Shown: positions 38,415-46,242 of the stretch, piece by piece
How positions within the stretch are numbered: the stretch's first letter is position 1
Layout: each line of letters begins with the position of its first letter
Origin: Proteiniborus sp. DW1
GTDB lineage: Bacteria > Bacillota > Clostridia > Tissierellales > Proteiniboraceae
Assembly: GCF_900095305.1 (NCBI RefSeq)
Contig: NZ_FMDO01000055.1
Coordinates: forward strand, 1 to 64,000
Direction: 5' to 3'
DNA length: 64,000 bases
Notes under the pieces: model-generated
What the model was told of the DNA's origin: nothing
Databases searched by the model: none
The model's input: the letters and a program-made list of their open reading frames with translations, nothing else
Translations under genes and position numbers: made by a program

Positions 38415-39791
38415 TTATTTTTTTAAGCCTTTCTTTTCAACCCAGCCTTCTTTGTTTACTTGTTTAGCTCTTGCAATAGAAAGACTTCCCTTTGGTACTC
38501 TTTCTGTAATAGTAGAGCCGGCAGCAATATATGCCCCTTCCTCTACTTCTACTGGTGATATAAGATTAGTATTGCAACCTATAAACGCATTATCTTGAAC
38601 TATAGTTTTGTGTTTTTTCTTACCGTCATAATTTACAAATACAGTTCCACAACCTATGTTAACACCTTTTCCTACAATGGCATCTCCAATATATGAGAGA
38701 TGAGAAGCCTTTGAATTGTCATCTATTTTAGAATTTTTAACTTCTACAAAATCACCTATCTTTACATTCCTTCCTATTTCACTATTTGGTCTTAAATATG
38801 CATATGGTCCAATATGAGCATCATCATCTATTTTGCTCTCTATGATTGTTGATATCTGAATTTCTACTCTATTTCCTATAACACTATCTACAATTCTAGA
38901 GTTATGTCCTATTATTGAATCCTCTCCAATTCTGGTCTTACCTTCAATGATGACACCAGGATATATTATAGTATCTCTTTCTATCCTCACATCAGCATCT
39001 ATATAAGTATTTTCAGGATTTATTATAGTAACCCCATTAGTCATATGAGTACTATTAATTCTTTTTCTCATTATTTTTTCGGCTTCAGCAAGCTGTTGTC
39101 TTGAATTGATTCCAAAAATCTCTTCATTGTCTAATATTTTGTATCCTCCCACTTTTAACCCTAAATCATTAAGTATCTTAATGGCATCAGTAATGTAATA
39201 TTCGTTTTGAGCATTATTGTTATCTAATCTATCCAGTGCTATTTTTAGACTTTTTCCATTAAAGCAATAAATACCTGAATTAATCTCTTTAATCTCTCTT
39301 TGCCGCTCACTTGCATCTTTGTGCTCAACTATTGCCTCTACATTTCCATTTTTGTCTCTTATTATTCTTCCATAGCCTGTAGGATCATCAAAGTCAGCAC
39401 TTAAAACTGTTGCTTCATAATTGCCTTTTTTATGAAAATCTATAATATTATTTACTGTTTCATTAGTAATTAGGGGAGTATCTCCATATAAAATAATGAC
39501 ATGACTATCATCTTCTATAAAATCTCTTGCCTGCATTACAGCAAATCCAGTTCCATAAGGTACTCCTTCACCCATAGGTTGTTCTATAAAAGTTACTTCT
39601 TCTTCTATAGTCTTTCTTACAAGATCGCTTCTATTGCCTACTATTACTATGTTTTTGTCTATACCAGAGGACTTAGCAGTATTTATTACATGGCTTAGTA
39701 GGGGCCTCCCGCATATCTTATGCAAAACTTTTGGAAGCTTTGATTTCATTCTAGTACCTTCTCCCGCTGCAAGTATAATCGAAAATATCAT
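38415..39791 (-). CDS. glmU: GlmU, bifunctional UDP-GlcNAc synthesis enzyme
   Basis: A 458-residue protein that acetylates glucosamine 1-phosphate and then uridylates it to UDP-GlcNAc, the entry precursor of peptidoglycan. The N-terminal pyrophosphorylase domain starts SIILAAGEGTRMKSKLPKVLHKICGRPLL and has ILYGDTPLI. The C-terminal left-handed beta-helix (260-450) shows hexapeptide repeats (IYPGVIIEGKTRIGEDSIIG), with the acetyltransferase catalytic region PYAYLRPNSEIG and HLSYIGDAIVG. It sits downstream of spoVG as gcaD does in Bacillus. Confidence 0.97.
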   Translation of the reverse strand: MIFSIILAAGEGTRMKSKLPKVLHKICGRPLLSHVINTAKSSGIDKNIVIVGNRSDLVRKTIEEEVTFIEQPMGEGVPYGTGFAVMQARDFIEDDSHVIILYGDTPLITNETVNNIIDFHKKGNYEATVLSADFDDPTGYGRIIRDKNGNVEAIVEHKDASERQREIKEINSGIYCFNGKSLKIALDRLDNNNAQNEYYITDAIKILNDLGLKVGGYKILDNEEIFGINSRQQLAEAEKIMRKRINSTHMTNGVTIINPENTYIDADVRIERDTIIYPGVIIEGKTRIGEDSIIGHNSRIVDSVIGNRVEIQISTIIESKIDDDAHIGPYAYLRPNSEIGRNVKIGDFVEVKNSKIDDNSKASHLSYIGDAIVGKGVNIGCGTVFVNYDGKKKHKTIVQDNAFIGCNTNLISPVEVEEGAYIAAGSTITERVPKGSLSIARAKQVNKEGWVEKKGLKK

Positions 39792-39987
39792 TTTTCACAC
39801 CTCTCTATCTATTATTCAATACTATTATATAGATAATATTTAGCTATTTTATGTCTTTTAATTCATTTAGTAGAGCAAACTTGTTTAAAAGCCACCATTA
39901 ATAATATACTCTTTTACATATAAAAAAACAAGATAATACTCTAAATTTGTATACAGTATTACAATATATTAATTTAAATAACGTACA

Positions 39988-40016
39988 AAAAAGTAAAAAG
40001 GGTCATATGACCCTTT
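39988..40016. terminator. Terminator of spoVG
   Basis: A perfect 20-base palindrome AAAGGGTCATATGACCCTTT, followed by TTTACTTTTTT on the minus strand, three bases past the spoVG stop. Confidence 0.88.
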
Positions 40017-40019
40017 AGT

Positions 40020-40280
40020 TTACTCATTCATTGCTTTTTCATACTCAGCAAAAACTGCTTCTTGTATTACATTTCTAGTTTCTGAATTAATTGGATGAGC
40101 TATGTCTCTAAACTCTCCATCAGCCATTTTCCTACTTGGCATAGCGATAAATAATCCATTTTGTCCTTCAATTATTTTAATGTCGTGTACTACAAATTCA
40201 TCATCGAATGTAACTGATACTATAGCCTTCATCTTTCCTTCGTTGCTGACTTTTCTGACTCTTACGTCTGTTACCTTCAT
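40020..40280 (-). CDS. spoVG: SpoVG, RNA/DNA-binding regulator
   Basis: An 86-residue protein (typical for clostridia) starting [35 protein letters not shown] and containing the nucleic-acid-binding helix [18 protein letters not shown]. SpoVG acts in asymmetric septation in Bacillus and as a pleiotropic, RNA-binding virulence and metabolism regulator elsewhere. GGAAGGTGGTG lies before the ATG, and a sigma-H promoter is visible 53 bases further up. It has its own terminator, so read-through to glmU is limited. Confidence 0.97.
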   Translation of the reverse strand: MKVTDVRVRKVSNEGKMKAIVSVTFDDEFVVHDIKIIEGQNGLFIAMPSRKMADGEFRDIAHPINSETRNVIQEAVFAEYEKAMNE

Positions 40281-40332
40281 GAATTCACCACCTTCCCACG
40301 GGGTCTATAAGCTTTAATTTTGCATTACTTTT

Positions 40333-40361
40333 ATATTCTCTATTTTTTTGGTAATTCCTTC
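40333..40361 (-). promoter_or_regulatory. Sigma-H promoter of spoVG
   Basis: On the minus strand GAAGGAATT (40,353-40,361) and AGAGAATAT (40,333-40,341) are 11 bp apart. These match the Bacillus sigma-H consensus RNAGGAWWW / RNNGAATWW with correct spacing. spoVG is a classic sigma-H gene. Confidence 0.82.
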
Positions 40362-40600
40362 TTTATAATCAAAAAATATTTATTTTTTGTATGTTTATGC
40401 TCATATATTTATATTTTAAAGCTTTTTATCTTTTATTATTATGTTATATTTATTACTAGAATAGTAGTATTATAATAAGTTTATTGTTGACAAGGATTAT
40501 CAAGTTATATCCCTATTTCCACATTATGCCTACTCAACTTGAATATTATACTTCATTTTTAATTCTCATATCACATAATCTATAAATATTTAATATTATA
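40362..40600. other. Interval between divergent spoVG and murC promoters
   Basis: About 240 bp, over 75 % AT by eye, with no ORF, tRNA or clear operator. It may hold binding sites for both promoters, but none is recognisable. Confidence 0.5.
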
Positions 40601-40610
40601 AATTATTTCC

Positions 40611-40639
40611 TTCTTAAAAAGATACTGTTGTGGTATAAT
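40611..40639 (+). promoter_or_regulatory. Extended -10 promoter of murC
   Basis: TGGTATAAT (TATAAT at 40,634-40,639) is a perfect extended -10. The -35 region TTCTTA is weak. The leader to the murC ATG is about 95 bases and AT-rich. Confidence 0.65.
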
Positions 40640-40741
40640 CATCACTGTATCAAGTAGAATTACCTTAGAATATATTAATAATAGTACAATTGTTGGCAAT
40701 AATATGAATAATCATGTTATTCCTTATCAGGAGGTTATATA

Positions 40742-42127
40742 ATGTTTTCTTTTAATATACATAATCATAGCTTTTCTCATGTCCATTTTATTGGCATTGG
40801 TGGAATAAGTATGAGTGGATTAGCCGAAATACTTTTAGAAAATGGGTACAGAGTTTCTGGTTCTGATATGAAGTCTTCTAACATTCTAAAAAAGCTTGAA
40901 AGTAAGGGTGCTGTAATAAACATAGGTCATAACAGAGACAATATAGGTGATGCAGATTTAGTGGTATATACTGATGCAATAAGCAAAGATAATCCTGAAT
41001 TATTAGAAGCTTATGAAAAAAATATAACTACTGTAGATAGAGGAACTTTTCTAGGTCAGTTAATGAGGTTATATAAGAACTCCATTGCTGTAACTGGTAC
41101 TCATGGTAAAACTACAACTACTGGAATGATGTCTGTTATTTTTAATGATTCGCATTTAGACCCTACTATTCTGTTAGGAGGAGAATTAGACCAGATAGGT
41201 GGTAATGTTAGAATAGGAAATGGAGAAGTGCTACTTACTGAAGCATGCGAATATAAAGGAAATATACTGAAGTTTTATGCAACAATTGGAGTTATATTAA
41301 ATATAGATGAAGATCATTTAGACTATTATCAGGATTTAAATCATATTATTCAAACCTTCTCAGATTTTGTTAAGCTAATATCTGAAGACGGGTATATTGT
41401 TGCAAACAGTGACGATAAAAATGTTATGAAGGCTATTAAAAACTCTAAATGTAATATAATAACATTTGGAGTCAAAGATGATGCTATATATCGTGCAACT
41501 GATATTACCTTTAATGATAGAGGACTTCCATCCTTTAAACTAGTAGTAAATAATGATAAAACCTATGAAGTAACACTAGGAGCACTAGGAATTCATAATG
41601 TATATAATGCACTAGCCGCCATAGCCACTGCTCACATCTGTGGAGTTTCAATGGATTCAATCATTGATTCAATAGTTAAGTATACAGGAACTCATAGAAG
41701 ACTGGAATACAAAGGTAATCTAAGGGGTGCTACCATTATAGATGATTATGCTCACCATCCAACTGAAGTAAAAGCCACCCTAGCTGCACTTAAGAACTCG
41801 TCTAATGGCAAAATAATATGTGCATTTCAACCTCATACTTATACAAGGACTAAAGCTTTATTAAATGAATTCGCTGACTCATTCTCTGATGCTGACAAGG
41901 TTATAATTGCAGATATATATGCTGCTAGAGAGCAGGATACAGGTGTTATTCACTCAAGGGATTTAGCAAATGAGATAGTCAAAAATGGTGTTGATGCTGA
42001 ATACTTAGGAACTTTTGAGGAAATAGGTGATTATATTAGAAATAATGCTTCTGAAGGAGATATTATAGTTACTATGGGAGCAGGAGACATATATATAGTT
42101 GGCGAAATGTTACTTGGTAATAAATAA
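40742..42127 (+). CDS. murC: UDP-N-acetylmuramate-L-alanine ligase
   Basis: Adds the first amino acid of the peptidoglycan stem to UDP-MurNAc. The 461-residue Mur ligase has the N-terminal Rossmann loop HFIGIGGISMSGLAEIL (residues 15-31), the ATP loop TGTHGKTTTTGM (about 116-127), central-domain HLDYY, and C-terminal DDYAHHPTEVKATL with PHTYTR. AGGAGG precedes the ATG. It reads opposite to spoVG and glmU and so is a separate unit. murC beside spoVG is common in clostridia, where purR is missing. Confidence 0.97.
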   Translation: MFSFNIHNHSFSHVHFIGIGGISMSGLAEILLENGYRVSGSDMKSSNILKKLESKGAVINIGHNRDNIGDADLVVYTDAISKDNPELLEAYEKNITTVDRGTFLGQLMRLYKNSIAVTGTHGKTTTTGMMSVIFNDSHLDPTILLGGELDQIGGNVRIGNGEVLLTEACEYKGNILKFYATIGVILNIDEDHLDYYQDLNHIIQTFSDFVKLISEDGYIVANSDDKNVMKAIKNSKCNIITFGVKDDAIYRATDITFNDRGLPSFKLVVNNDKTYEVTLGALGIHNVYNALAAIATAHICGVSMDSIIDSIVKYTGTHRRLEYKGNLRGATIIDDYAHHPTEVKATLAALKNSSNGKIICAFQPHTYTRTKALLNEFADSFSDADKVIIADIYAAREQDTGVIHSRDLANEIVKNGVDAEYLGTFEEIGDYIRNNASEGDIIVTMGAGDIYIVGEMLLGNK

Positions 42128-42157
42128 CAAAATCAACTTAGTTTCTATAGTGAAAAA

Positions 42158-42184
42158 ATAAGCCTGCAATAGCAGGCTTTTGTT
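42158..42184 (+). terminator. Terminator of murC
   Basis: Stem AAGCCTGC / GCAGGCTT with a four-base loop, then TTTGTTTTG on the plus strand, 33 bases past the stop. Confidence 0.88.
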
Positions 42185-42193
42185 TTGTGCATT

Positions 42194-42264
42194 AAGTGAG
42201 AATTTCTCATTTCACTTGGAATTACAAAGAGATATGTCATACTGAGTATCGCAACGGTCTCTTT
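42194..42264. repeat. Palindromic repeat R3, copy b, at the LCP gene 3' end
   Basis: Two hairpins side by side: AAGTGAGAA / TTCTCATTTCACTT (42,194-42,217) and AAAGAGAT / GGTCTCTTT (42,226-42,264). On the minus strand the second reads GAGACCGTTGCGATACTCAG, matching the R3 copy at 21.4 kb. The transcript leaves it through CTCTTTG without a T-tract. Confidence 0.55.
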
Positions 42265-43278
42265 TTAATCATTATTTTTATTTTCTTCAGTTACCTCTTC
42301 TTCCACATTATAAATATCCATCATCAAGTCTCTTATTTTCACAGGATCATGTATAAAATATGATAATCTTTGATTTCCATATGCTCTCTTTTCTTCTGCA
42401 CCAGGCAATGTGGTCATTGACATATTATCCATATCAAAACCTATTAGGCCTGTGGCATAACCTAAGGCATCTGTTAGTTTAACATCCGTTTTAACATAGT
42501 CAAAGGCTGTATTTACTACATTTATAAGTTTAAGGCTTAAGGATTTCTTTATTGCTGATTTTAAAAACTCCTGTTGTGCTCTTATTCTTCCTAAATCCCC
42601 ATCAGGATATCCTACTGTCTTGTCAGTATTGTGCCTATACCTTAAATACTTGACTGCTTGCTCTCCTTTTAAAACCTGTTTCCCTTTTGGTATATCTATA
42701 CGTAAAGGTGGTTTATCATGTGGGTCATAATAATCCATATGAAAAGGTACATTTACCTCTACACCACCAATGGAATCTACAATCTTGGCTACACCTTTGT
42801 AGTCTACCATAATATAATGATGAACAGGAACTTGTCCTAAAACTTCTCCTACTGCTTTTTTGACTCCTTCAGTCTTACTTCTACCATATACTGCATTTAT
42901 TTTTCTAAGTTCAGCACCATCATACCCCTTTGTGTGATAATAGGTATCCCTTGGAATAGATATCATATCTACCTTTTTGTCCTTAGGGTCATAGCTTGCA
43001 AATATCAAAGTATCAGACCTAGCGCCTTCCATCCCCATAAGTATGAAGTTTACTCTCTTGCTCTTAGCTATGGCTTCTTGTAAAGGGTCTTTAGGCTTCT
43101 CTTCCTTCATGGAGTCCTCATCATTCTTTTCATCATCTTCATCATTATCAGTAATACCTGGTTCCTCTTCTGATGGTACATATATTTTAGAGTATGTATA
43201 TACACCTGCACCAACAGCTAATAGGAAACATGCAAGAGCAATAGTAAAAACCTTTAAAAAATATTTCAATGCACACAC
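42265..43278 (-). CDS. LytR-CpsA-Psr (LCP) family protein
   Basis: A 337-residue protein with one N-terminal membrane helix (about 8-28), an acidic low-complexity linker (38-65, many Asp/Glu), and an extracellular LCP domain. Typical blocks are DTLIFASYDPKDKKVDMISIPRDTYYH (about 98-124), with the Arg and Asp that bind pyrophosphate, then VDSIGGVEVNVPFHMDYYDP, YLRYRHN (about 210) and the Arg-containing DLGRIRAQQEFL. LCP enzymes move undecaprenyl-linked polymers onto peptidoglycan. A monocistronic unit with no polymer genes nearby, so its cargo is unknown. Confidence 0.93.
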   Translation of the reverse strand: MCALKYFLKVFTIALACFLLAVGAGVYTYSKIYVPSEEEPGITDNDEDDEKNDEDSMKEEKPKDPLQEAIAKSKRVNFILMGMEGARSDTLIFASYDPKDKKVDMISIPRDTYYHTKGYDGAELRKINAVYGRSKTEGVKKAVGEVLGQVPVHHYIMVDYKGVAKIVDSIGGVEVNVPFHMDYYDPHDKPPLRIDIPKGKQVLKGEQAVKYLRYRHNTDKTVGYPDGDLGRIRAQQEFLKSAIKKSLSLKLINVVNTAFDYVKTDVKLTDALGYATGLIGFDMDNMSMTTLPGAEEKRAYGNQRLSYFIHDPVKIRDLMMDIYNVEEEVTEENKNND

Positions 43279-43498
43279 CTACTTTCAGTTTTATGAAGTG
43301 TAAATTTTGCAAAATTAGGCTACCAAAAAAATCTTATAGTGTTTATGAAAATTATAACATATTAAAAAATATTAAAAAGTTAAGATTATATTACAAAATT
43401 AAAGATATCCACAGGATTGTTTGTTTTCCTTGCAGATATCCACAAAATTTGTCATTTATACTCAATTATGTGCAAAATTTTTTTATGCCTTTGAATAA

Positions 43499-43891
43499 TT
43501 ATTTTCTCTCCCTCAGCAAGTCTCTAATTTCAGTAAGTAAAATTTCTTCCTTAGTTGGTTCAGCAGGCTTTGGCTTTTCTTCTTTTTTCTTAACTGAATT
43601 TATAGCCTTAATAAAAAGAAATATTGAGAATGATATGATCAAAAAGTCAATTACTGACTGAACAAATTGTCCATAATTTAGATAAAGTGCTTCTGTTGTT
43701 CCACTGGCTTCCCTTAGTAATAACTTATCCTCTGCAAAATTAATGCCTCCTAATAAAAGTCCCAATAGTGGCATAATTACATCATTTACAAGTGATGTTA
43801 CGATTTTTCCAAAAGCACCACCAATAATAACCCCTACTGCTAAATCAACTACATTTCCTCTCATTGCAAATTTCTTAAACTCTTTAAGCAT
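43499..43891 (-). CDS. mscL: Large-conductance mechanosensitive channel
   Basis: A 130-residue homopentameric pore that opens at high membrane tension to release solutes on osmotic downshock. It has the N-terminal amphipathic helix [44 protein letters not shown], running into TM1, and a second membrane helix (about 75-97). The charged tail [16 protein letters not shown] forms the cytoplasmic bundle. GGGAGAAC lies before the ATG. Position is not informative. Confidence 0.97.
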   Translation of the reverse strand: MLKEFKKFAMRGNVVDLAVGVIIGGAFGKIVTSLVNDVIMPLLGLLLGGINFAEDKLLLREASGTTEALYLNYGQFVQSVIDFLIISFSIFLFIKAINSVKKKEEKPKPAEPTKEEILLTEIRDLLRERK

Positions 43892-43959
43892 ATGTTCTCC
43901 CTCACTTCATAGTTACTATTTTTATACTATTATATCATATTTCTCTTGTTCATTATCAC

Positions 43960-44071
43960 AATCTCGCAACACAAATTTATTTACTCGCTACCCTCCATAA
44001 ATTTGGTGCTCGTTGCGTTTGACCTAACCCGATTTTCTGAAAAAAGCATTCAGAAAATCGGGTTAGGTCAT
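43960..44071. repeat. Dispersed repeat R2, copy c (best preserved)
   Basis: Full R2: left block AATCTCGCAACACAAATTTA and mirrored CATAAATTTG, then GCGTTTGACC and a perfect 22-bp palindrome (arms 44,020-44,041 and 44,049-44,070, TGACCTAACCCGATTTTCTG and its complement). The loop is AAAAGCA. It abuts the terminator of the ferredoxin-domain gene. Confidence 0.85.
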
Positions 44072-44075
44072 AAAA

Positions 44076-44102
44076 AGAAAAGAGAGTTTTAGCTCTCTTT
44101 TT
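44076..44102 (-). terminator. Terminator overlapping the ferredoxin-domain gene stop
   Basis: Stem AAAAGAGAG / CTCTCTTTT with a six-base loop, then CTTTTTATG on the minus strand. The stop codon lies within it. Confidence 0.8.
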
Positions 44103-44832
44103 CACCATTAATTAGTATCTTTACTTTATTAACTTCTATATCTTTTCCAGCTCTCCTCACTGCTTCATTTACGGCTATAACTATACCATTACAGCATGGA
44201 ACCTCCATATGAGCTACTGTAATTCCTGTTATATCATTATTTGAAATTATATTAGTTAGCTTTTCAACATAAAAATTCACATCATCTAGCTTTGGACACC
44301 CAATTGCTACTGCTCTATTTTTAAGTAGGTCTAAGTGATAATTTGGATATGCAATAGGTACACAGTCAGCACTTACTAATAGCTCTTTTCCATCATAATA
44401 CGAAGCCTTTTCAGGTATTAGCTTTAATTGAACAGGCCATTGTGACAACTGTGGCTTTATTTTAATTTCAATATCTCCTGTAGATACAGAACTTGAGGTT
44501 CCTCTTTTTTCATTTCTCTGAATAGCCATAGCCCTACTTCCAGGACATCCTCCTACATGACTATGTTCTAAGGAAGCTTTATTTTCATTTAAATTCTCTA
44601 AGTGCTTTGCTGCTACTTCTTCATCAAATTCATCTGCTTCCCTTTCAATTATCGTTATAGCACCCATTGGACAATGTCCAATACATTTTCCTAATCCATC
44701 ACATAAATTCTCTGATATTAGCTTTGCCTTACCATTAACTATTTTTATAGCACTTTCTGCGCATCCTTTTGTACACAATCCGCATCCAATACACTTTTCT
44801 TCATCAATATGCATTATTTTTCTTAAAGCCAT
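44089..44832 (-). CDS. Two-[4Fe-4S] ferredoxin-domain protein with Cys-rich C-terminal domain
   Basis: A 247-residue cytoplasmic protein. The N-terminal part (8-60) is a bacterial ferredoxin fold with CIGCGLCTKGC and CDGLGKCIGHCP, enough for two [4Fe-4S] clusters. A linker with HSHVGGCPG follows. The C-terminal domain (110-247) carries SADCVPIAYPNYH, AIGCPKLDD and EVPCCNGI, more conserved Cys that may bind another metal or cluster. Such proteins are usually annotated only as 4Fe-4S binding proteins. An electron-transfer or sensing role is inferred. The ATG at 44,832 is preferred, with AAAGGG eight bases upstream. Confidence 0.85.
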   Translation of the reverse strand: MALRKIMHIDEEKCIGCGLCTKGCAESAIKIVNGKAKLISENLCDGLGKCIGHCPMGAITIIEREADEFDEEVAAKHLENLNENKASLEHSHVGGCPGSRAMAIQRNEKRGTSSSVSTGDIEIKIKPQLSQWPVQLKLIPEKASYYDGKELLVSADCVPIAYPNYHLDLLKNRAVAIGCPKLDDVNFYVEKLTNIISNNDITGITVAHMEVPCCNGIVIAVNEAVRRAGKDIEVNKVKILINGEKES

Positions 44833-44976
44833 CTTCAACGCCCTTTCATGTTATTATATTTTCATTATAACTTAACATAAATAATAATACACGAAAAGGC
44901 TCACAAAAATCAGTGATGTTTGTCACATTAAATACTAGCAACTAGGTCTATATTTAAACCTAAGCAAAAGTACAAG

Positions 44977-45273
44977 CTACCTGCTTAAATCAACTCCTTC
45001 TACTGCAATCTCTTTGTCTGGCAAATCAGAAGTTTGCTCTGACATTTTTATTGTAACCTTTTCTCCAACATTAGCTTCTTTAAATAAATAAACTTTGATA
45101 TTATCTATATTGTACAAATCAAAATCCTCAGTTGCCTCCGGCTCCCTTGTCCTTACAAAAATTTCAGGCCTTGGGCTTCAGCAACTTCCTACTATTTCTG
45201 TATATATTGTGATTGCTTTTTTACCTAAAGCTCTTAGATATTTTCTTACTTTATCATCTATAATTATGTTCAT
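44977..45273 (-). CDS. Candidate selenoprotein with Cys-Sec motif (in-frame TGA)
   Basis: ATG at 45,273, eight bases after GGAGG, opens a 98-codon frame with a single TGA at codon 32 (45,178-45,180) and a TAG end at 44,977. Residues around the TGA read TEIVGSC-U-SPRPEIFVRT, and the frame stays open for 66 codons after it with good codon use and charged, soluble sequence. I recall a clostridial family called CC/Se motif (seleno)protein, in which the second residue of a CC pair is either Cys or Sec, and this fits. Function is unknown. A redox role is likely from the vicinal thiol/selenol. The alternative is a nonsense mutation in a Cys-type gene. No sel genes are in the window to settle it. Confidence 0.8.
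45140..45170 (-). promoter_or_regulatory. Possible bacterial SECIS hairpin
   Basis: Seven bases past the TGA the RNA can fold as GGC/GCC outer pairs and UUUUUGU / ACAAGGG inner pairs around an AAGG loop. The loop lies 23 bases from the TGA, inside the range of bacterial selenocysteine insertion elements. Three of the inner pairs are U-G, so the fold is weak by eye. Confidence 0.4.
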
Positions 45274-45453
45274 AATATACCTCCATATTTTCTACTCTTC
45301 AATAAAGTATTTCTTCTTAAAATAATATATATCTAATATACCCACCTATCATGGTAATTATCTTTAACAAGAAAAATACATAATACCAATTCCTTTTTTT
45401 CTCGAAAAAGGTTATTATATTATTATAAACTAGATATTCTAGGAGGAATTGAT

Positions 45454-46185
45454 TTGAAAAAAATAAAAGGTATGTTGGCTGTATTTCTAGTCTGTGCGAT
45501 TTTAGGAATAATTCTTTCTATACAATTTAAAATTACTCAAAATGTCACCGGAGGTGATACCCCTATTGCTAAATCTAAAACTCTACTGGCAGAATTAAAT
45601 AAGCTAGAAGCTCAAAGAGCAGAGGTTAAAAAAGATTTATCAGAGGTTGAAGATGAAATTAAAAGACTTGAGCAAGAACAGGCCAATAAAAATTATTACC
45701 TAAGAAATCTTTATAGTGAATTAGAAAAATATAATATGTTTATAGGCTATAAAGAAATACAAGGTCCTGGTGTTGTTGTGGAAATCAGCGAACCTGAAAA
45801 AGAGGCTATTTTTGATGATGGTACTAGCATCATAGCATATAATTATGATTCTCTCTTACAGATAATAAGCTTTTTAAACGCTGCTAATGCTGAGGCAATC
45901 TCCATAAATGATATAAGATATACATCATATTCAACACTTGAGTTAGAAAATAATTCATTAATTTTTGATGACCATGTTTTAAGTCCCCCAATTACAATCA
46001 AGGCTATAGGTGAGCCTAAGGAATTAGAAGCTAACCTCACCTTCAGGAACGGAATATTAGATGCTATGAAAAGACAGTTACACCTCAAGGTCAATGTATC
46101 TAGAAAAGATGATATTGTAATACCTAGTATCAACAAAAAAATTGAGCTCAAATATGTAAGGCCTATAGACAACTTGGATAATTAA
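45454..46185 (+). CDS. DUF881 family membrane-anchored protein
   Basis: A 243-residue protein with an N-terminal membrane helix or uncleaved signal (residues 5-25), a coiled coil (about 43-90, many Glu/Lys with Leu spacing), then the DUF881 domain: GPGVVVEISEP (about 107-117) and AEAISINDIRYTSYSTLELENNSLIFDDHVLSPPITIKAIG. It starts at TTG, seven bases after AGGAGG. DUF881 proteins occur as YlxW/YlxX near division genes in Firmicutes. Their role is not known. It stands alone here on the plus strand. Confidence 0.85.
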   Translation: MKKIKGMLAVFLVCAILGIILSIQFKITQNVTGGDTPIAKSKTLLAELNKLEAQRAEVKKDLSEVEDEIKRLEQEQANKNYYLRNLYSELEKYNMFIGYKEIQGPGVVVEISEPEKEAIFDDGTSIIAYNYDSLLQIISFLNAANAEAISINDIRYTSYSTLELENNSLIFDDHVLSPPITIKAIGEPKELEANLTFRNGILDAMKRQLHLKVNVSRKDDIVIPSINKKIELKYVRPIDNLDN

Positions 46186-46242
46186 AAAGGCTTAGTCTCC
46201 TAGGGTATAGTTTGGTTTCCTAGGAACTAGCCCTTATTAACC

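Noticed and set aside
40680-40741. Hairpin AATAATATG / CATGTTATT in the murC leader as a riboswitch
   Set aside because: Short, AT-only stem in AT-rich sequence with no terminator or sequestered ribosome site. It is compatible with chance.
45095-45325. Plus-strand 76-codon ORF over the selenoprotein candidate
   Set aside because: It lacks a ribosome site and its translation is hydrophobic and irregular. It is the antisense of the minus-strand gene, which has GGAGG and coherent coding on both sides of the TGA.
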